64,000 bases of DNA from Castellaniella sp034675905. Its GTDB lineage: Bacteria; Pseudomonadota; Gammaproteobacteria; Burkholderiales; Burkholderiaceae_B. Location: contig NZ_JAUCCV010000010.1 of the NCBI RefSeq assembly GCF_034675905.1, positions 310,001-374,000 on the forward strand, in the 5' to 3' direction. The translations under genes were made by a program, and so were the position numbers. A model generated the notes under the pieces. That model was not told where the DNA came from. It saw only the letters and a list, made by a program, of their open reading frames with translations, and did not search any database. How positions within the stretch are numbered: position 1 is the stretch's first letter; each line of letters begins with the position of its first letter. This document shows positions 9,540-17,478 of this stretch, in pieces.

Positions 9540-9573
9540 ACACCCACCCTGCTAGGGAGATTCCCCATTGATC

Positions 9574-9595
9574 GGTTTGCACAGCTGTGCGAACC
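9574..9595. promoter_or_regulatory. 22-bp near-perfect palindrome, operator candidate for the LacI regulator
   Basis: The left half is GGTTTGCACAG and the right half CTGTGCGAACC, differing by one base from exact symmetry. The centre is AGCT rather than the common CG. It lies in the only intergenic space ahead of the operon at 9648-16175, 53 bp upstream of the first start codon. A weak promoter reading (TTGCAC at 9577 and TACAAG at 9600, spacer 17) would place it over the -35 box. The LacI-family gene at 14598 is the obvious candidate binder; that link is inference. Confidence 0.55.
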
Positions 9596-9647
9596 TAAAT
9601 ACAAGATGTCGTTCCCACTCATGTATCGCCGACTCCAGGAGGCGAAG

Positions 9648-10450
9648 TTGGACACTCTGACCTATAAAGCGCAGTTCTGCCGCAACCTGATTCTTGATGC
9701 AGGCAGGCAGGCCATGCAGGCGTTCGGCAATGCACACGAACTCGCACGCAAAGGCCCTCAGGATTACCTCACAGAAACCGATGGCCTGTGCGAGGCATTC
9801 ATCCGCAGCAAGCTGCAGGCAGCCTTTCCCACAGACAGTTTTTTCGGCGAGGAAACCGGCGGCCGGGATACGGGGGATGTCTGGGTTGTAGACCCTATTG
9901 ACGGCACCGCCAATTTCGCTCGCAACATTCCGCATTTCTGCATTGCCATCGCCTACGTATGGGGGGGGTGGTTGAGCTGGGGGCGATCTACTGCCCCCCC
10001 ACCCAAGAGCTCTATTTTGCACAAGCGGGACGGGGCGCCACACTCAACGACAAGCCCATCCACGTCTCCTCTGCACGAGACATCGCCGGATGCTCCATCG
10101 AGCTGGGATGGTCCACCCGCATGCCCCGTCAAACGTATCTCGACGCGCTCACTGCCTTGCTGGATCGGGGTTTCAACGTGCGCCGCGCGGGCTCAGGAGC
10201 GCTAGGGCTGGCTTATGTGGCTGATGGCCGCAGCGACGCCTATGCAGAGGCCCACATGAACGCCTGGGACTGCCTAGCCGGCCTGCTGTTAGTCAAAGAA
10301 GCTGGCGGTCAGGTCTGCCCCTATCTCGAATCTCCCGATCTGAGGCAAGGTGGAGCAGTGCTAGCGGCCAGCCCTGCCATTGCTGATGTCGTTAGCGCCT
10401 GCACAGGCATCAACGCCAGCGCACTCAACCCGCATGGCCGCCACTCCTAG
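9648..10450 (+). pseudogene. inositol-monophosphatase family phosphatase, interrupted by a frameshift
   Basis: The product would remove phosphate from inositol monophosphate or a related sugar phosphate. Two overlapping frames carry one IMPase protein. The first holds FFGEETGG and WVVDPIDGTANFARNIPHF (metal-binding Glu and DPIDGT). The second holds GVVELGAIYCPP through AWDCLAGLLLVKEAGG (the WD motif). They meet at a run of eight G (9961-9968), where one extra G would restore a ~267-residue protein. The start is placed at TTG 9648 because a consensus AGGAGG lies at 9637-9642, five bases upstream. ATGs at 9606 and 9621 lack this. The remainder shows no decay, so sequencing error, recent mutation or slippage are all possible. 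Confidence 0.8.
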
Positions 10451-10500
10451 GGCCGTGCGCCCACGCGGAGTACAACCGTCATCCTCATCAGGAGCCCAGA

Positions 10501-11580
10501 GTGGAGACATACCTCGAGATCCAAGACGCCCATGTCCACTACGGAGAGCACGAAGTCCTCCGCGGTATTGATCTCGCGGTCGGCAAGGGAGAATTCGTTG
10601 CTCTGCTGGGCTCATCAGGTTGCGGGAAAACCACCCTGCTGCGCACGATTGCCGGCTTCAACGCCCCCAGCCGAGGCAAGGTCCTGGTGGGTGGCAAAGA
10701 CATCACGCAACAGCCGCCGGACCGACGGGGCATGGCCCTGGTATTTCAGTCCTACGCGCTATGGCCCCATATGACCATTGCACAGAACATCGGCTATGGC
10801 CTCAAGCTTCGGGGACATTCCCGCCAAGCCATTCGTGGCAAGGTCAGCCAGATTGAATCCATGATGGGGCTCGACGGCCTAGGCCAGCGTAAGCCCGCCG
10901 CGCTGTCCGGGGGGCAACGCCAACGCGTTGCACTGGGCAGGGCCCTGGCCGTTGACCCCGACATCCTGTTGCTAGACGAACCGCTGTCCAACCTGGATGC
11001 ACGCATCCGCCTGACGTTGCGCCACGAGATCAGCGCCCTGCAACACCGGCTGGGCATCACTGCCATCCATGTCACCCATGATCGCGAAGAAGCCATGGTC
11101 ATGGCAGATCGTATCGTGATCCTGGAAAACGGAAAAATTGCACAGCTGGGCACCCCTCAGTCCGTCTATAACCACCCCTGCTCAAATTTCGTAGCCGCCT
11201 TCATGGGCGCCGAAAACAAGGTGGACGTCGAGATCACCCTCACAGGCCAACAGGTTCACATCGCAGCCGGCCCGCATCACGCGGCCGCCATCATCCGGCA
11301 TGACGGCCAGGCACTGGCGGACGGCCACGCCATCGTGCGGTTTCGCAATGAATCCGTCCAACTACTGGCCGACACGCCCAGCGTCGACTTAGGCGCCAGT
11401 GGGGCGCTGATCCTGCAGGGGTCCGTTGTACAGGCCAGCTACCCGGGTGGCGTCTGGCGCCATATGGTATCGCTAGGCGACCACACCGTCATTGTCGACG
11501 CTGATCAAAAATTCCAGACCGATACACCGGTATTGCTACGCATTCCCGAAAACCATCTGTATATCTTTAACCAAAGCTGA
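10501..11580 (+). CDS. ABC transporter ATP-binding protein (PotA/FbpC type)
   Basis: A 359-residue ATPase of the spermidine/ferric/phosphonate-type importers. It has Walker A GSSGCGKTT (about residues 38-46), Q-loop VFQSYALWPHMT, signature LSGGQRQRVALGRAL, Walker B DILLLDEPLSNLD and switch His in VTHDREEAM. The C-terminal ~120 residues form a TOBE-like regulatory domain. The start is GTG 10501 with AGGAG six bases upstream. It lies between the phosphatase and the binding-protein gene, so it belongs to this importer. Similarity to FbpC does not by itself mean iron: AfuC of the hexose-phosphate importer AfuABC is of the same type. Confidence 0.87.
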   Translation: METYLEIQDAHVHYGEHEVLRGIDLAVGKGEFVALLGSSGCGKTTLLRTIAGFNAPSRGKVLVGGKDITQQPPDRRGMALVFQSYALWPHMTIAQNIGYGLKLRGHSRQAIRGKVSQIESMMGLDGLGQRKPAALSGGQRQRVALGRALAVDPDILLLDEPLSNLDARIRLTLRHEISALQHRLGITAIHVTHDREEAMVMADRIVILENGKIAQLGTPQSVYNHPCSNFVAAFMGAENKVDVEITLTGQQVHIAAGPHHAAAIIRHDGQALADGHAIVRFRNESVQLLADTPSVDLGASGALILQGSVVQASYPGGVWRHMVSLGDHTVIVDADQKFQTDTPVLLRIPENHLYIFNQS

Positions 11581-11704
11581 TGCACCCGTTCCAGTTCCAA
11601 CCCACAACGGAGGCCTCCGACACAGCGAATGCAAAGACATCATCCAGTCCACACAGCGTATCCATCCTACCCAGGTCACATGACCAACCATAAGGAGAAT
11701 CCTG

Positions 11705-12852
11705 ATGAAAAGGAGACTGTATCTCTCAGCGCTTGTTTCACTACTGGTATTTGGCGCCAGCACCACGGCCACCCAGGCAAAAGAACTTACCGTCCTGACG
11801 GCCGGCGACCAGAATATGGTCGATTACATCAACAACTATCTAGGGCCTCTGTTTGAATCACAGAATCCGGGCACCAAGGTTCGGGCCGTCGGCACGGGGC
11901 CAGGAGATGCCGGATCGCAAAAAATCCTGGAACGCTTTGATGCTCAGGCAGGCGCCAACGTCAAAGCCTGGGATGCCGATGTGGCCGTGGTTCATGAAAA
12001 ATTTGCCAGCCCCATGGTTAGCAAAGGGTATCTGGAAAAATATCGCGACCAGATCGAAAACGGCAAGCTGGCCACTCGGGACAACGTCAAGCTGGCGCTA
12101 GGGGCGAACGTGGACGGCTACGTCATGCCCATGTTCAACAGTCAGACTGCTCTGGCCTATAACCCGACGCTGGTACCCAACCCGCCTCGCAGTTACCAGG
12201 AACTGGCCCAGTGGGCAGAAAAAACCCCAAGCAATTCGGATACAACGGCATCAAAGGTGGCGCATCAGGCGTCAGCTTCGTCATGGGATGGATTTACTCC
12301 TTTGCGAACGATGGCGCCAAGCTGATGCAGGGCCCCTTTGAAAAAAGCGAAGAAGCAAAATGGCAAGAGCCCTTCGAGAAACTGAAGGCTTTTTCCAAAT
12401 ACGCCACAATGACTCCCGGCAACGCTGGCACGCTGGACATGCTCAGCCGCGGCGAAATCTCTATCGGCCCAGTCTGGGTGGACATGTTCTATTCCTGGAA
12501 GGCTAACGGCCAGTTGCCACCCAATATGAAGCTGGTCCTCCCGGCCCCAGGCATGCCCGGACAGACCATGTATTACGTCATCCCGAAAAAGAGCGCCAAC
12601 AAGGACTTGGCCGAGAAGTTCGTGAACCTGGCGGAAAGTCCGCAAGTACAGGCCAATGGAATCGTGAAACGCTTCAACTGGTACCCAGGCATCGACGCGA
12701 AATACGTCCAGGCTGAACTGGATCCAGCCACCTGGCAGAAACTGTTCACTGACATTTCGCCAGAAGACCTGACCCAGTACGGCAAGTCGTTCCCAATCGC
12801 CCCTTACAACACGGCCATTCTGGAAGCCTACGAGCGACAGATCGGTAATTGA
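11705..12852 (+). pseudogene. ABC transporter extracellular solute-binding protein (family 1), interrupted by a frameshift
   Basis: The product would be the periplasmic binding protein of the importer. A signal peptide is clear (MKRRLYLSALVSLLVFGA, cleavage expected after TQA near residue 24). The first frame runs to ...YQELAQWAEK. The second continues NPKQFGYNGIKGGASGV to the end at 12852. They meet at a run of six A (12219-12224) followed by CCCC; one added A restores ~382 residues, normal for the family. AAGGAGAA precedes ATG 11705. Both halves look well conserved, so the break is recent or a sequence error. The fold is that of FbpA/AfuA/PhnS-type proteins, and the ligand is not readable from sequence. 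Confidence 0.8.
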
Positions 12853-12938
12853 AATCCGCGTGGCAGCCTGCCCTAAGAGGCGGGTTGCCAACCAGCGCCA
12901 CGCACCATTCGCTATCCTGCCAGGGGAGTTCAATCATC

Positions 12939-13760
12939 ATGCCTACAACTATTGTCGGACTATGTCTGGTGGCCCCCTCATTGCTCATCGTATCCGTGCT
13001 GTTTGTCATCCCATTGCTCAGTTCGGTGACGAATTCGTTCGACGTTCACGGCGCCATTGGGATTGCCAACTACGTCAAGGCCTTTGCCCTATACGGCAAC
13101 GATATTCTGTTCACCATTCTGATCGTCTGCGTCTCTATTACCCTGACCGCCGCTTTGTCGATCGCTATCAGCGGCTCCCTCACTCTGGGCAACAACCCAC
13201 GCACCATCCGCATTCTGCGCTGGCTTTATCGATGGCCGCTATTCGTACCCTACATCGTCGTCGGCCAGATCCTACGCACCTTCTTGGCCAAGAACGGCCT
13301 GATGAACACCTCATTGGTCGAAAGCGGCATCCTGACCATTGCTCAGACCACCAGCTTTTTGGACTGGCGCGGCATTGTGATCGCTTTTGTCTGGAAACAG
13401 ACGCCGTTCGTCACGCTGCTACTGGCCGGGGCCATGGCCTCGCTCGACCGGTCCATGATCGAATCCGCTCGTAACCTGGGATCAGGGCGACTGCGAATCC
13501 TGATCGAAATCATCTTGCCTCAAGTGCGCGCCACACTATTGGTCGGCCTGATCCTCAGTTTCGTCATCATGATGTCAGTGTTGTCCGTGCCTCTCATGAT
13601 CAATGCTCAGTCTCCCACCATGATCACAGCCAGCATGGCATTCCGGATCAACGCTTATGGGGATTATGGCGTCGCCAATGCACTGGGCGTCATCTCGCTG
13701 CTGATCACCAGCGTGGCCGCCTGGTTCTACCTGCGCCAGACCATGAAGGAGCACGCCTGA
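12939..13760 (+). CDS. ABC transporter permease, first subunit
   Basis: A 273-residue inner-membrane permease of the BPD_transp_1 type with about six hydrophobic segments. The EAA-like cytoplasmic loop is seen at MIESARNLGSGRLRILIEIILPQV (the conserved Gly of the EAA motif). ATG 12939 is chosen because AGGGGAG lies about ten bases upstream and the hydrophobic N-terminus begins directly. An in-frame TTG at 12849 would add 30 polar residues. The stop overlaps the start of the next permease (TGATG), which implies coupled synthesis of the heterodimer. Confidence 0.85.
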   Translation: MPTTIVGLCLVAPSLLIVSVLFVIPLLSSVTNSFDVHGAIGIANYVKAFALYGNDILFTILIVCVSITLTAALSIAISGSLTLGNNPRTIRILRWLYRWPLFVPYIVVGQILRTFLAKNGLMNTSLVESGILTIAQTTSFLDWRGIVIAFVWKQTPFVTLLLAGAMASLDRSMIESARNLGSGRLRILIEIILPQVRATLLVGLILSFVIMMSVLSVPLMINAQSPTMITASMAFRINAYGDYGVANALGVISLLITSVAAWFYLRQTMKEHA

Positions 13761-14572
13761 TGTCATTACGATCCATCGCGGGCAAACTCGGCAATGCCTT
13801 ATTCCTGGGGCTGCTGGCCTATGCCATTTTCGGGCCGCTGACCAATCTGGCGCTCTGGGCTGTCGCCGAACGCTGGTATTTCCCACATGCGCTGCCCGTT
13901 CAGTATGGCCTGTCCTATTGGGCTGCCGTCTTTTCCCCCACGAGCGACGCAGTATCATCACTGCTGACCAGCGTGCTGGTCGCCTGCCTGACGGTGGTTG
14001 TGGCCATCGCCATGGCTATCCCGGCGGGCTACGCGCTGGCACGACTCAAGCTGCCATTTCGCGGACTGATCCTGCTGATGCTGCTGATTCCACAGGCGTT
14101 TCCCAATCTGCCTGTCTACGTCAACATCGCCCGGCTGTTCTACCAGTTTGGGCTCAACGGCACCTTGCAGGGTGTGGTCTTGGTACACGTAACGCACGGC
14201 CTGGTCTACGCCGTCTGGATCTCGACAGCCGCCTTTGCTGCGGTAGATCGCGAACTGGAAGAAGCTGCCCGTTCGATTGGCGCCTCCACGCTGCGAGCGT
14301 TCATCGACGTCACCCTACCCATCGCTACCCCGGGTTTGCTGGCAAGCGCCATTTTCGTCTTTCTAGAGTCACTGGACGAATTCACCGGCACCTATTTCGT
14401 CGGCGCACCCGACATCACCACGCTACCACTGCTGCTCTACACCACGGCGTCCGGCGGCAATTATCAGATTGCATCGATCACCGCTCTGATTCTGCTGGTG
14501 CCCTCCATCGTTTTCATGTTCTTCATCGAACGCTTCTTACGCGCAGACGTCCTGTCACGCGTGGGTCGCTGA
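13760..14572 (+). CDS. ABC transporter permease, second subunit
   Basis: A 270-residue permease with about six transmembrane segments and a clear EAA loop (ELEEAARSIGASTLRAFIDVTLPIATPG), the contact site for the ATPase. It starts by overlapping the stop of the first permease by one base. With the ATPase and binding protein it completes a four-gene importer of the 2-aminoethylphosphonate/ferric/hexose-phosphate type. The substrate is inferred only from the neighbouring phosphatase and phosphodiesterase genes. Confidence 0.86.
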   Translation: MSLRSIAGKLGNALFLGLLAYAIFGPLTNLALWAVAERWYFPHALPVQYGLSYWAAVFSPTSDAVSSLLTSVLVACLTVVVAIAMAIPAGYALARLKLPFRGLILLMLLIPQAFPNLPVYVNIARLFYQFGLNGTLQGVVLVHVTHGLVYAVWISTAAFAAVDRELEEAARSIGASTLRAFIDVTLPIATPGLLASAIFVFLESLDEFTGTYFVGAPDITTLPLLLYTTASGGNYQIASITALILLVPSIVFMFFIERFLRADVLSRVGR

Positions 14573-14597
14573 CTCCTCAACAGGAATCCAATACACC

Positions 14598-15611
14598 GTG
14601 AAACGTGTCCCGACCGCCCGCTACATCAGTGCACATGAAGTTGCACAACGGGCCGGAGTCTCGCGATCCGCCGTCTCCCGAGCATTCACGGAAGGCGCCA
14701 GCGTCGCCCCCGGCACCCGACAGAAAATCCTGAAGGCGGCCGAGGAGCTCGGCTATCAGGTCAACGATCTGGCGCGCGGCCTGCTCGCCCACCGCAGCAA
14801 GCTGGTCGGCATGATCGCATCGGATGCGGAGACCCCCTTTCGTTCACTGCAGATTGCAGCGCTGTCTCGCCTGCTGGTCAGCAGCGGCCGCGTCCCTGTC
14901 CTGATCCCAACCGAGGCAGTCGCACAGGCCTCCAGGGCATCCCACACCACGCTGCTGCGCTACCGGGCGGAAGCCACCGTGATTCTGTCAGGCATGCCGT
15001 CCCGCGCCTTCGTAGAAGCCGCGCAGCTCAACGGTCAACCCATCATCACGGTCGGACGCACCGAGCAAGGACCGGATCACATCCATATCGACAACACGTT
15101 GGCGGCTCGTACGGTTGCCCGGCTCTTCCATGCCCGGGGCATGCGCCGCATCGGGCTGGTCACATCCAATGTCGGCAGCCCCAACCTGATGGAACGGGAG
15201 CATGCCTACATCCAGCATGCGGCAGAACTGGGTATGACGGTCAAAGTTGGACGGGCCGACCACACCGACTATGAAGGCGGCCTATCGGCTGCATCCCTGC
15301 TGCTGTCCGCTCAGCCAATGGTCGAAGGCGTTTTCTGCGTCAATGACCTGATGGCATTCGGCCTGATGGATTTTGCCCGTACAACACTGGGGTTATCGAT
15401 CCCCTCCGAGCTGTCGGTCATCGGCTTTGATGACGTGGCACAAGCACAATGGGGGGCCTATCAACTGACAACCTTCCGCCAGGATGCTGGACGACAGGCC
15501 GCGGAAATCATGCAGGTGCTGGAACGTCGGCTGAAAAACCCTGACGAGCCCCCCATCACCATCAGCCTTGAGCTGCCGCTGGTCGTGCGCAACAGCTTAC
15601 GAACGCTATGA
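14598..15611 (+). CDS. LacI-family transcriptional regulator
   Basis: The N-terminal helix-turn-helix (ISAHEVAQRAGVSRSAVSRAF, about residues 9-29) is followed by a hinge (QVNDLARGLLAHRSKLVG). A periplasmic-binding-protein-like effector domain runs to residue 337 (DDVAQAQWGAYQLTTFRQD). The start is GTG at 14598 after CAGGAA. It is co-directional with the importer and probably autoregulated through the palindrome at 9574-9595. Its effector is presumably the imported compound or its sugar product. Confidence 0.88.
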   Translation: MKRVPTARYISAHEVAQRAGVSRSAVSRAFTEGASVAPGTRQKILKAAEELGYQVNDLARGLLAHRSKLVGMIASDAETPFRSLQIAALSRLLVSSGRVPVLIPTEAVAQASRASHTTLLRYRAEATVILSGMPSRAFVEAAQLNGQPIITVGRTEQGPDHIHIDNTLAARTVARLFHARGMRRIGLVTSNVGSPNLMEREHAYIQHAAELGMTVKVGRADHTDYEGGLSAASLLLSAQPMVEGVFCVNDLMAFGLMDFARTTLGLSIPSELSVIGFDDVAQAQWGAYQLTTFRQDAGRQAAEIMQVLERRLKNPDEPPITISLELPLVVRNSLRTL

Positions 15612-15659
15612 TGCTCCCAGGGAACCAGCCGTTCCCTCTAGTCAACAGGGACACCCGCC

Positions 15660-16175
15660 ATGCAAGCAATCCACTCAGTCTGGCTCATGCCTTGCGCACA
15701 GGATGCAGCCAGTCTGGCACAAATCATCCGGCAAATCGCTGCCGCCTGCCATACGCCCGTGTTTGAACCTCACCTGACCCTGGTCGAGGACATGCCACGA
15801 TCCGCAGACGATATCGCAGCACGGCTCAGCACTGCCTTTGCAGGCCAGACAGCCCTAGCCTGCCCGATCACAACGGTCAGCGGCCTGCCCACCTATTTCC
15901 GCTCCCTGTTTGCAGCTTTCAAACTCGACGAAGCGCTACAAGCCGCCAAGACTACGGCCATGCAAGCGCTGGACATGCCAATCAACGAAACGTTCACGCC
16001 GCATATATCCTTGGGCTACGGCATCCCGGAAGACCAGAAAGCGCGCCACATCCACAGCATGGATGGCCTGCTGCGTCAGCAGATCATCCATTTCGACGCA
16101 ATCGTCGTCGCCCAATCGGGAAAGGAAATTCCCATTGACCAGTGGCGTGCCGTCCGAGTACATCGACTGCACTAA
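15660..16175 (+). CDS. 2H phosphoesterase (2'-5' RNA ligase / cyclic phosphodiesterase superfamily)
   Basis: A 171-residue protein with the two H-x-(T/S)-x signatures of the 2H superfamily, HLTL at residues 38-41 and HISL at 115-118, each after a Pro and at the family's usual separation. Such enzymes open cyclic phosphates or hydrolyse 2'-5' or ADP-ribose phosphodiesters in the cytoplasm. It lies 48 bp after the LacI gene, at the end of an operon with an IMPase and an importer. That suggests a small phosphodiester, perhaps a cyclic inositol phosphate, as substrate. Family assignment is good; the substrate is inference. Confidence 0.75.
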   Translation: MQAIHSVWLMPCAQDAASLAQIIRQIAAACHTPVFEPHLTLVEDMPRSADDIAARLSTAFAGQTALACPITTVSGLPTYFRSLFAAFKLDEALQAAKTTAMQALDMPINETFTPHISLGYGIPEDQKARHIHSMDGLLRQQIIHFDAIVVAQSGKEIPIDQWRAVRVHRLH

Positions 16176-16191
16176 CTGACAAGTAACAAGC

Positions 16192-16283
16192 GGCGTCTCG
16201 TTTCTGTTTTCCATCACCCAGTTGCCGCTGACCTCGTATCTGGGGTCACGTTCTTGAATCAAGACCTAGGCATGGACCTGATT
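16192..16283 (+). repeat. displaced 92-bp copy of part of the MFS gene (direct repeat with 24150-24239)
   Basis: This stretch repeats 24150-24239 in the same orientation. By eye there are two substitutions and a 2-bp insertion (TCTGGGGTCACG against TCTGGTCACG). Similarity starts at GGCGTCTCG and stops after GGACCTGATT. The insertion breaks the frame and no start precedes it, so it is a non-coding relic. The gene-free stretch 16176-16598 consists of this copy, an IS66-type tnpA relic and a short tail before the next gene. Confidence 0.9.
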
Positions 16284-16583
16284 TTTCTCAGACAGATTGC
16301 CAGCGATACAACAGCAATTCCGCGATCCGATTGTTCGGATGGGCTCACGGCTCCAGCGCCGCACCAGGTTTGGGTTCAGGCCGTGGGCGATGGCGATGCC
16401 CGAGAGCGAAGCATCGGCGCTCCGCAGGCCTGCTGGATCTGTGCCTTGAAGGCCTTACTGTGTTTACGTCGCGCGGGTTGTTGCGCCGAAGTGTCTGAGT
16501 TCATGGATAGTCCCCATTAAAAGCAAGTGGGGACTACCGACCGATCGTCGTGTCATCTCAAGAGGTGGTCGGCGGACGCGTAC
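16284..16583 (-). mobile_element. IS66-family insertion sequence relic (5' end with tnpA remnant)
   Basis: Read on the - strand, ATG at 16504 begins MNSDTSAQQPARRKHSKAFK, followed by AQIQQACGAP. After a one-base loss near 16411 the other frame continues DASLSGIAIAHGLNPNLV and RRWSREP. That is the helix-turn-helix of IS66 accessory TnpA proteins (HGxNxNLxxRW). The reading then dissolves and meets the MFS fragment at 16283. A 9-bp inverted repeat (TAGTCCCCA at 16508-16516, TGGGGACTA at 16528-16536) sits just ahead of the start. The element end is probably near 16583 (GTACGCGTCCGCC on the - strand); tnpB, tnpC and the other end are missing. Confidence 0.65.
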
Positions 16584-16598
16584 GGTCTCCACAGGGCC

Positions 16599-17417
16599 TT
16601 ACGCAGTGAACCGGATTTCCCCCTGATGCGCCAGCATGCCGTCTTGCTCGGCCCATAGCTGCGCAGTCCCCCCATCTTGCAAACAGCCGCCGACCTGAAA
16701 GGCGTGCGGTGCAATCAGCGGGCGCAGTCCCCGGTAGGATAGCGACTGCACCGTCAAATCCGGATGTGCCTGGGTAAAGGCCCGCACCATCATGGTCGCG
16801 ATCAATGGCCCATGCACCACCAGACCGGGATAGCCTTCGACTTCGCGCACGTAGCGGTCGTCATAATGGATGCGGTGCCCATTGAAGGTCACAGCGGAAT
16901 AGCGAAACAATAGAACAGGGTCGGGCATGACAGCCCGGGACCACATTGCGACAGGCGCAGGCTTGGTCCCCTGCAGCACCGGAGACGCTGGATCGCGGTA
17001 GACGATGTCCTGTTCCTCGGTGATGCGCAATATCCCGCCCTGGGTATATTCATGCACCACCGTCATGAATTGCAGCAAACCGCTGCGGCCTGTCTTTTCG
17101 ACGATGTCGGCAATCCTGGAGACGCGCTGTGCAGGCCGACCGACCGCCAATGGCTCATGGAAGCGGACGCGCCCCCCGGCCCACATGCGGCTGCGATCGC
17201 CAGCGGGCGGCAAAAAGGCATCTTGTTGCGGATGGCCATCCCGCCCCAGGCGGGCGTATGGTTCGCCATGAATGAAAAATGCCCAATGCCACAGCAGAGG
17301 CAGTGCCTCTAGCCGACCCCACGGCTCGTCCAGACTCCATGCCACCCGCTGAGCATGGCCAGGGTCCAGATTGTCATCACAGACTTCAGTACGGCCAATC
17401 CAGGACGAAAAATCCAT
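16599..17417 (-). CDS. MaoC-like acyl-CoA hydratase (itaconyl-/mesaconyl-CoA hydratase type)
   Basis: A 272-residue double-hotdog hydratase of the FAS1-like/HTD2 group, which includes mesaconyl-C4-CoA hydratase and itaconyl-CoA hydratase. The start MDFSSWIGRTE at 17417 matches the family's opening; further in-frame starts up to 17507 reach into the gene upstream. Key segments are LPLLWHWAFF, FLPPAGDRSRMWAGG, VTFNGHRIHYDDRY (catalytic Asp/His region) and PGLVVHGPLIATMM. It ends the - strand cluster with a DctP, CoA-transferase and acyl-CoA dehydrogenase. Hydration of a C5 unsaturated dicarboxyl-CoA is the likely reaction. Confidence 0.75.
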   Translation of the reverse strand: MDFSSWIGRTEVCDDNLDPGHAQRVAWSLDEPWGRLEALPLLWHWAFFIHGEPYARLGRDGHPQQDAFLPPAGDRSRMWAGGRVRFHEPLAVGRPAQRVSRIADIVEKTGRSGLLQFMTVVHEYTQGGILRITEEQDIVYRDPASPVLQGTKPAPVAMWSRAVMPDPVLLFRYSAVTFNGHRIHYDDRYVREVEGYPGLVVHGPLIATMMVRAFTQAHPDLTVQSLSYRGLRPLIAPHAFQVGGCLQDGGTAQLWAEQDGMLAHQGEIRFTA

Positions 17418-17478
17418 GTTGCAATGCTCCAGAAAGCGCGGTCTGCCGGGTGTCCCCAGCAGACCGTACTGACGTACT

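Noticed and set aside
9991..10000. C7 run in the IMPase gene as a second frameshift
   Set aside because: The protein reads through it in one frame with normal family sequence (GAIYCPPTQELYF), so no break is needed there.
12219..12228. Programmed ribosomal frameshift at the A6-C4 tract of the binding-protein gene
   Set aside because: In the reading frame the codons are GAA AAA ACC, which is not a canonical slippery heptamer for a -1 shift, and no following hairpin is evident. Indel or sequence error is simpler.
10501..14572. Ferric iron uptake system
   Set aside because: The ATPase and permeases resemble Fbp-type proteins, but the operon also encodes a phosphatase, a 2H phosphoesterase and a LacI regulator, and no Fur-like site was recognised. 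A phosphorylated organic compound fits better.
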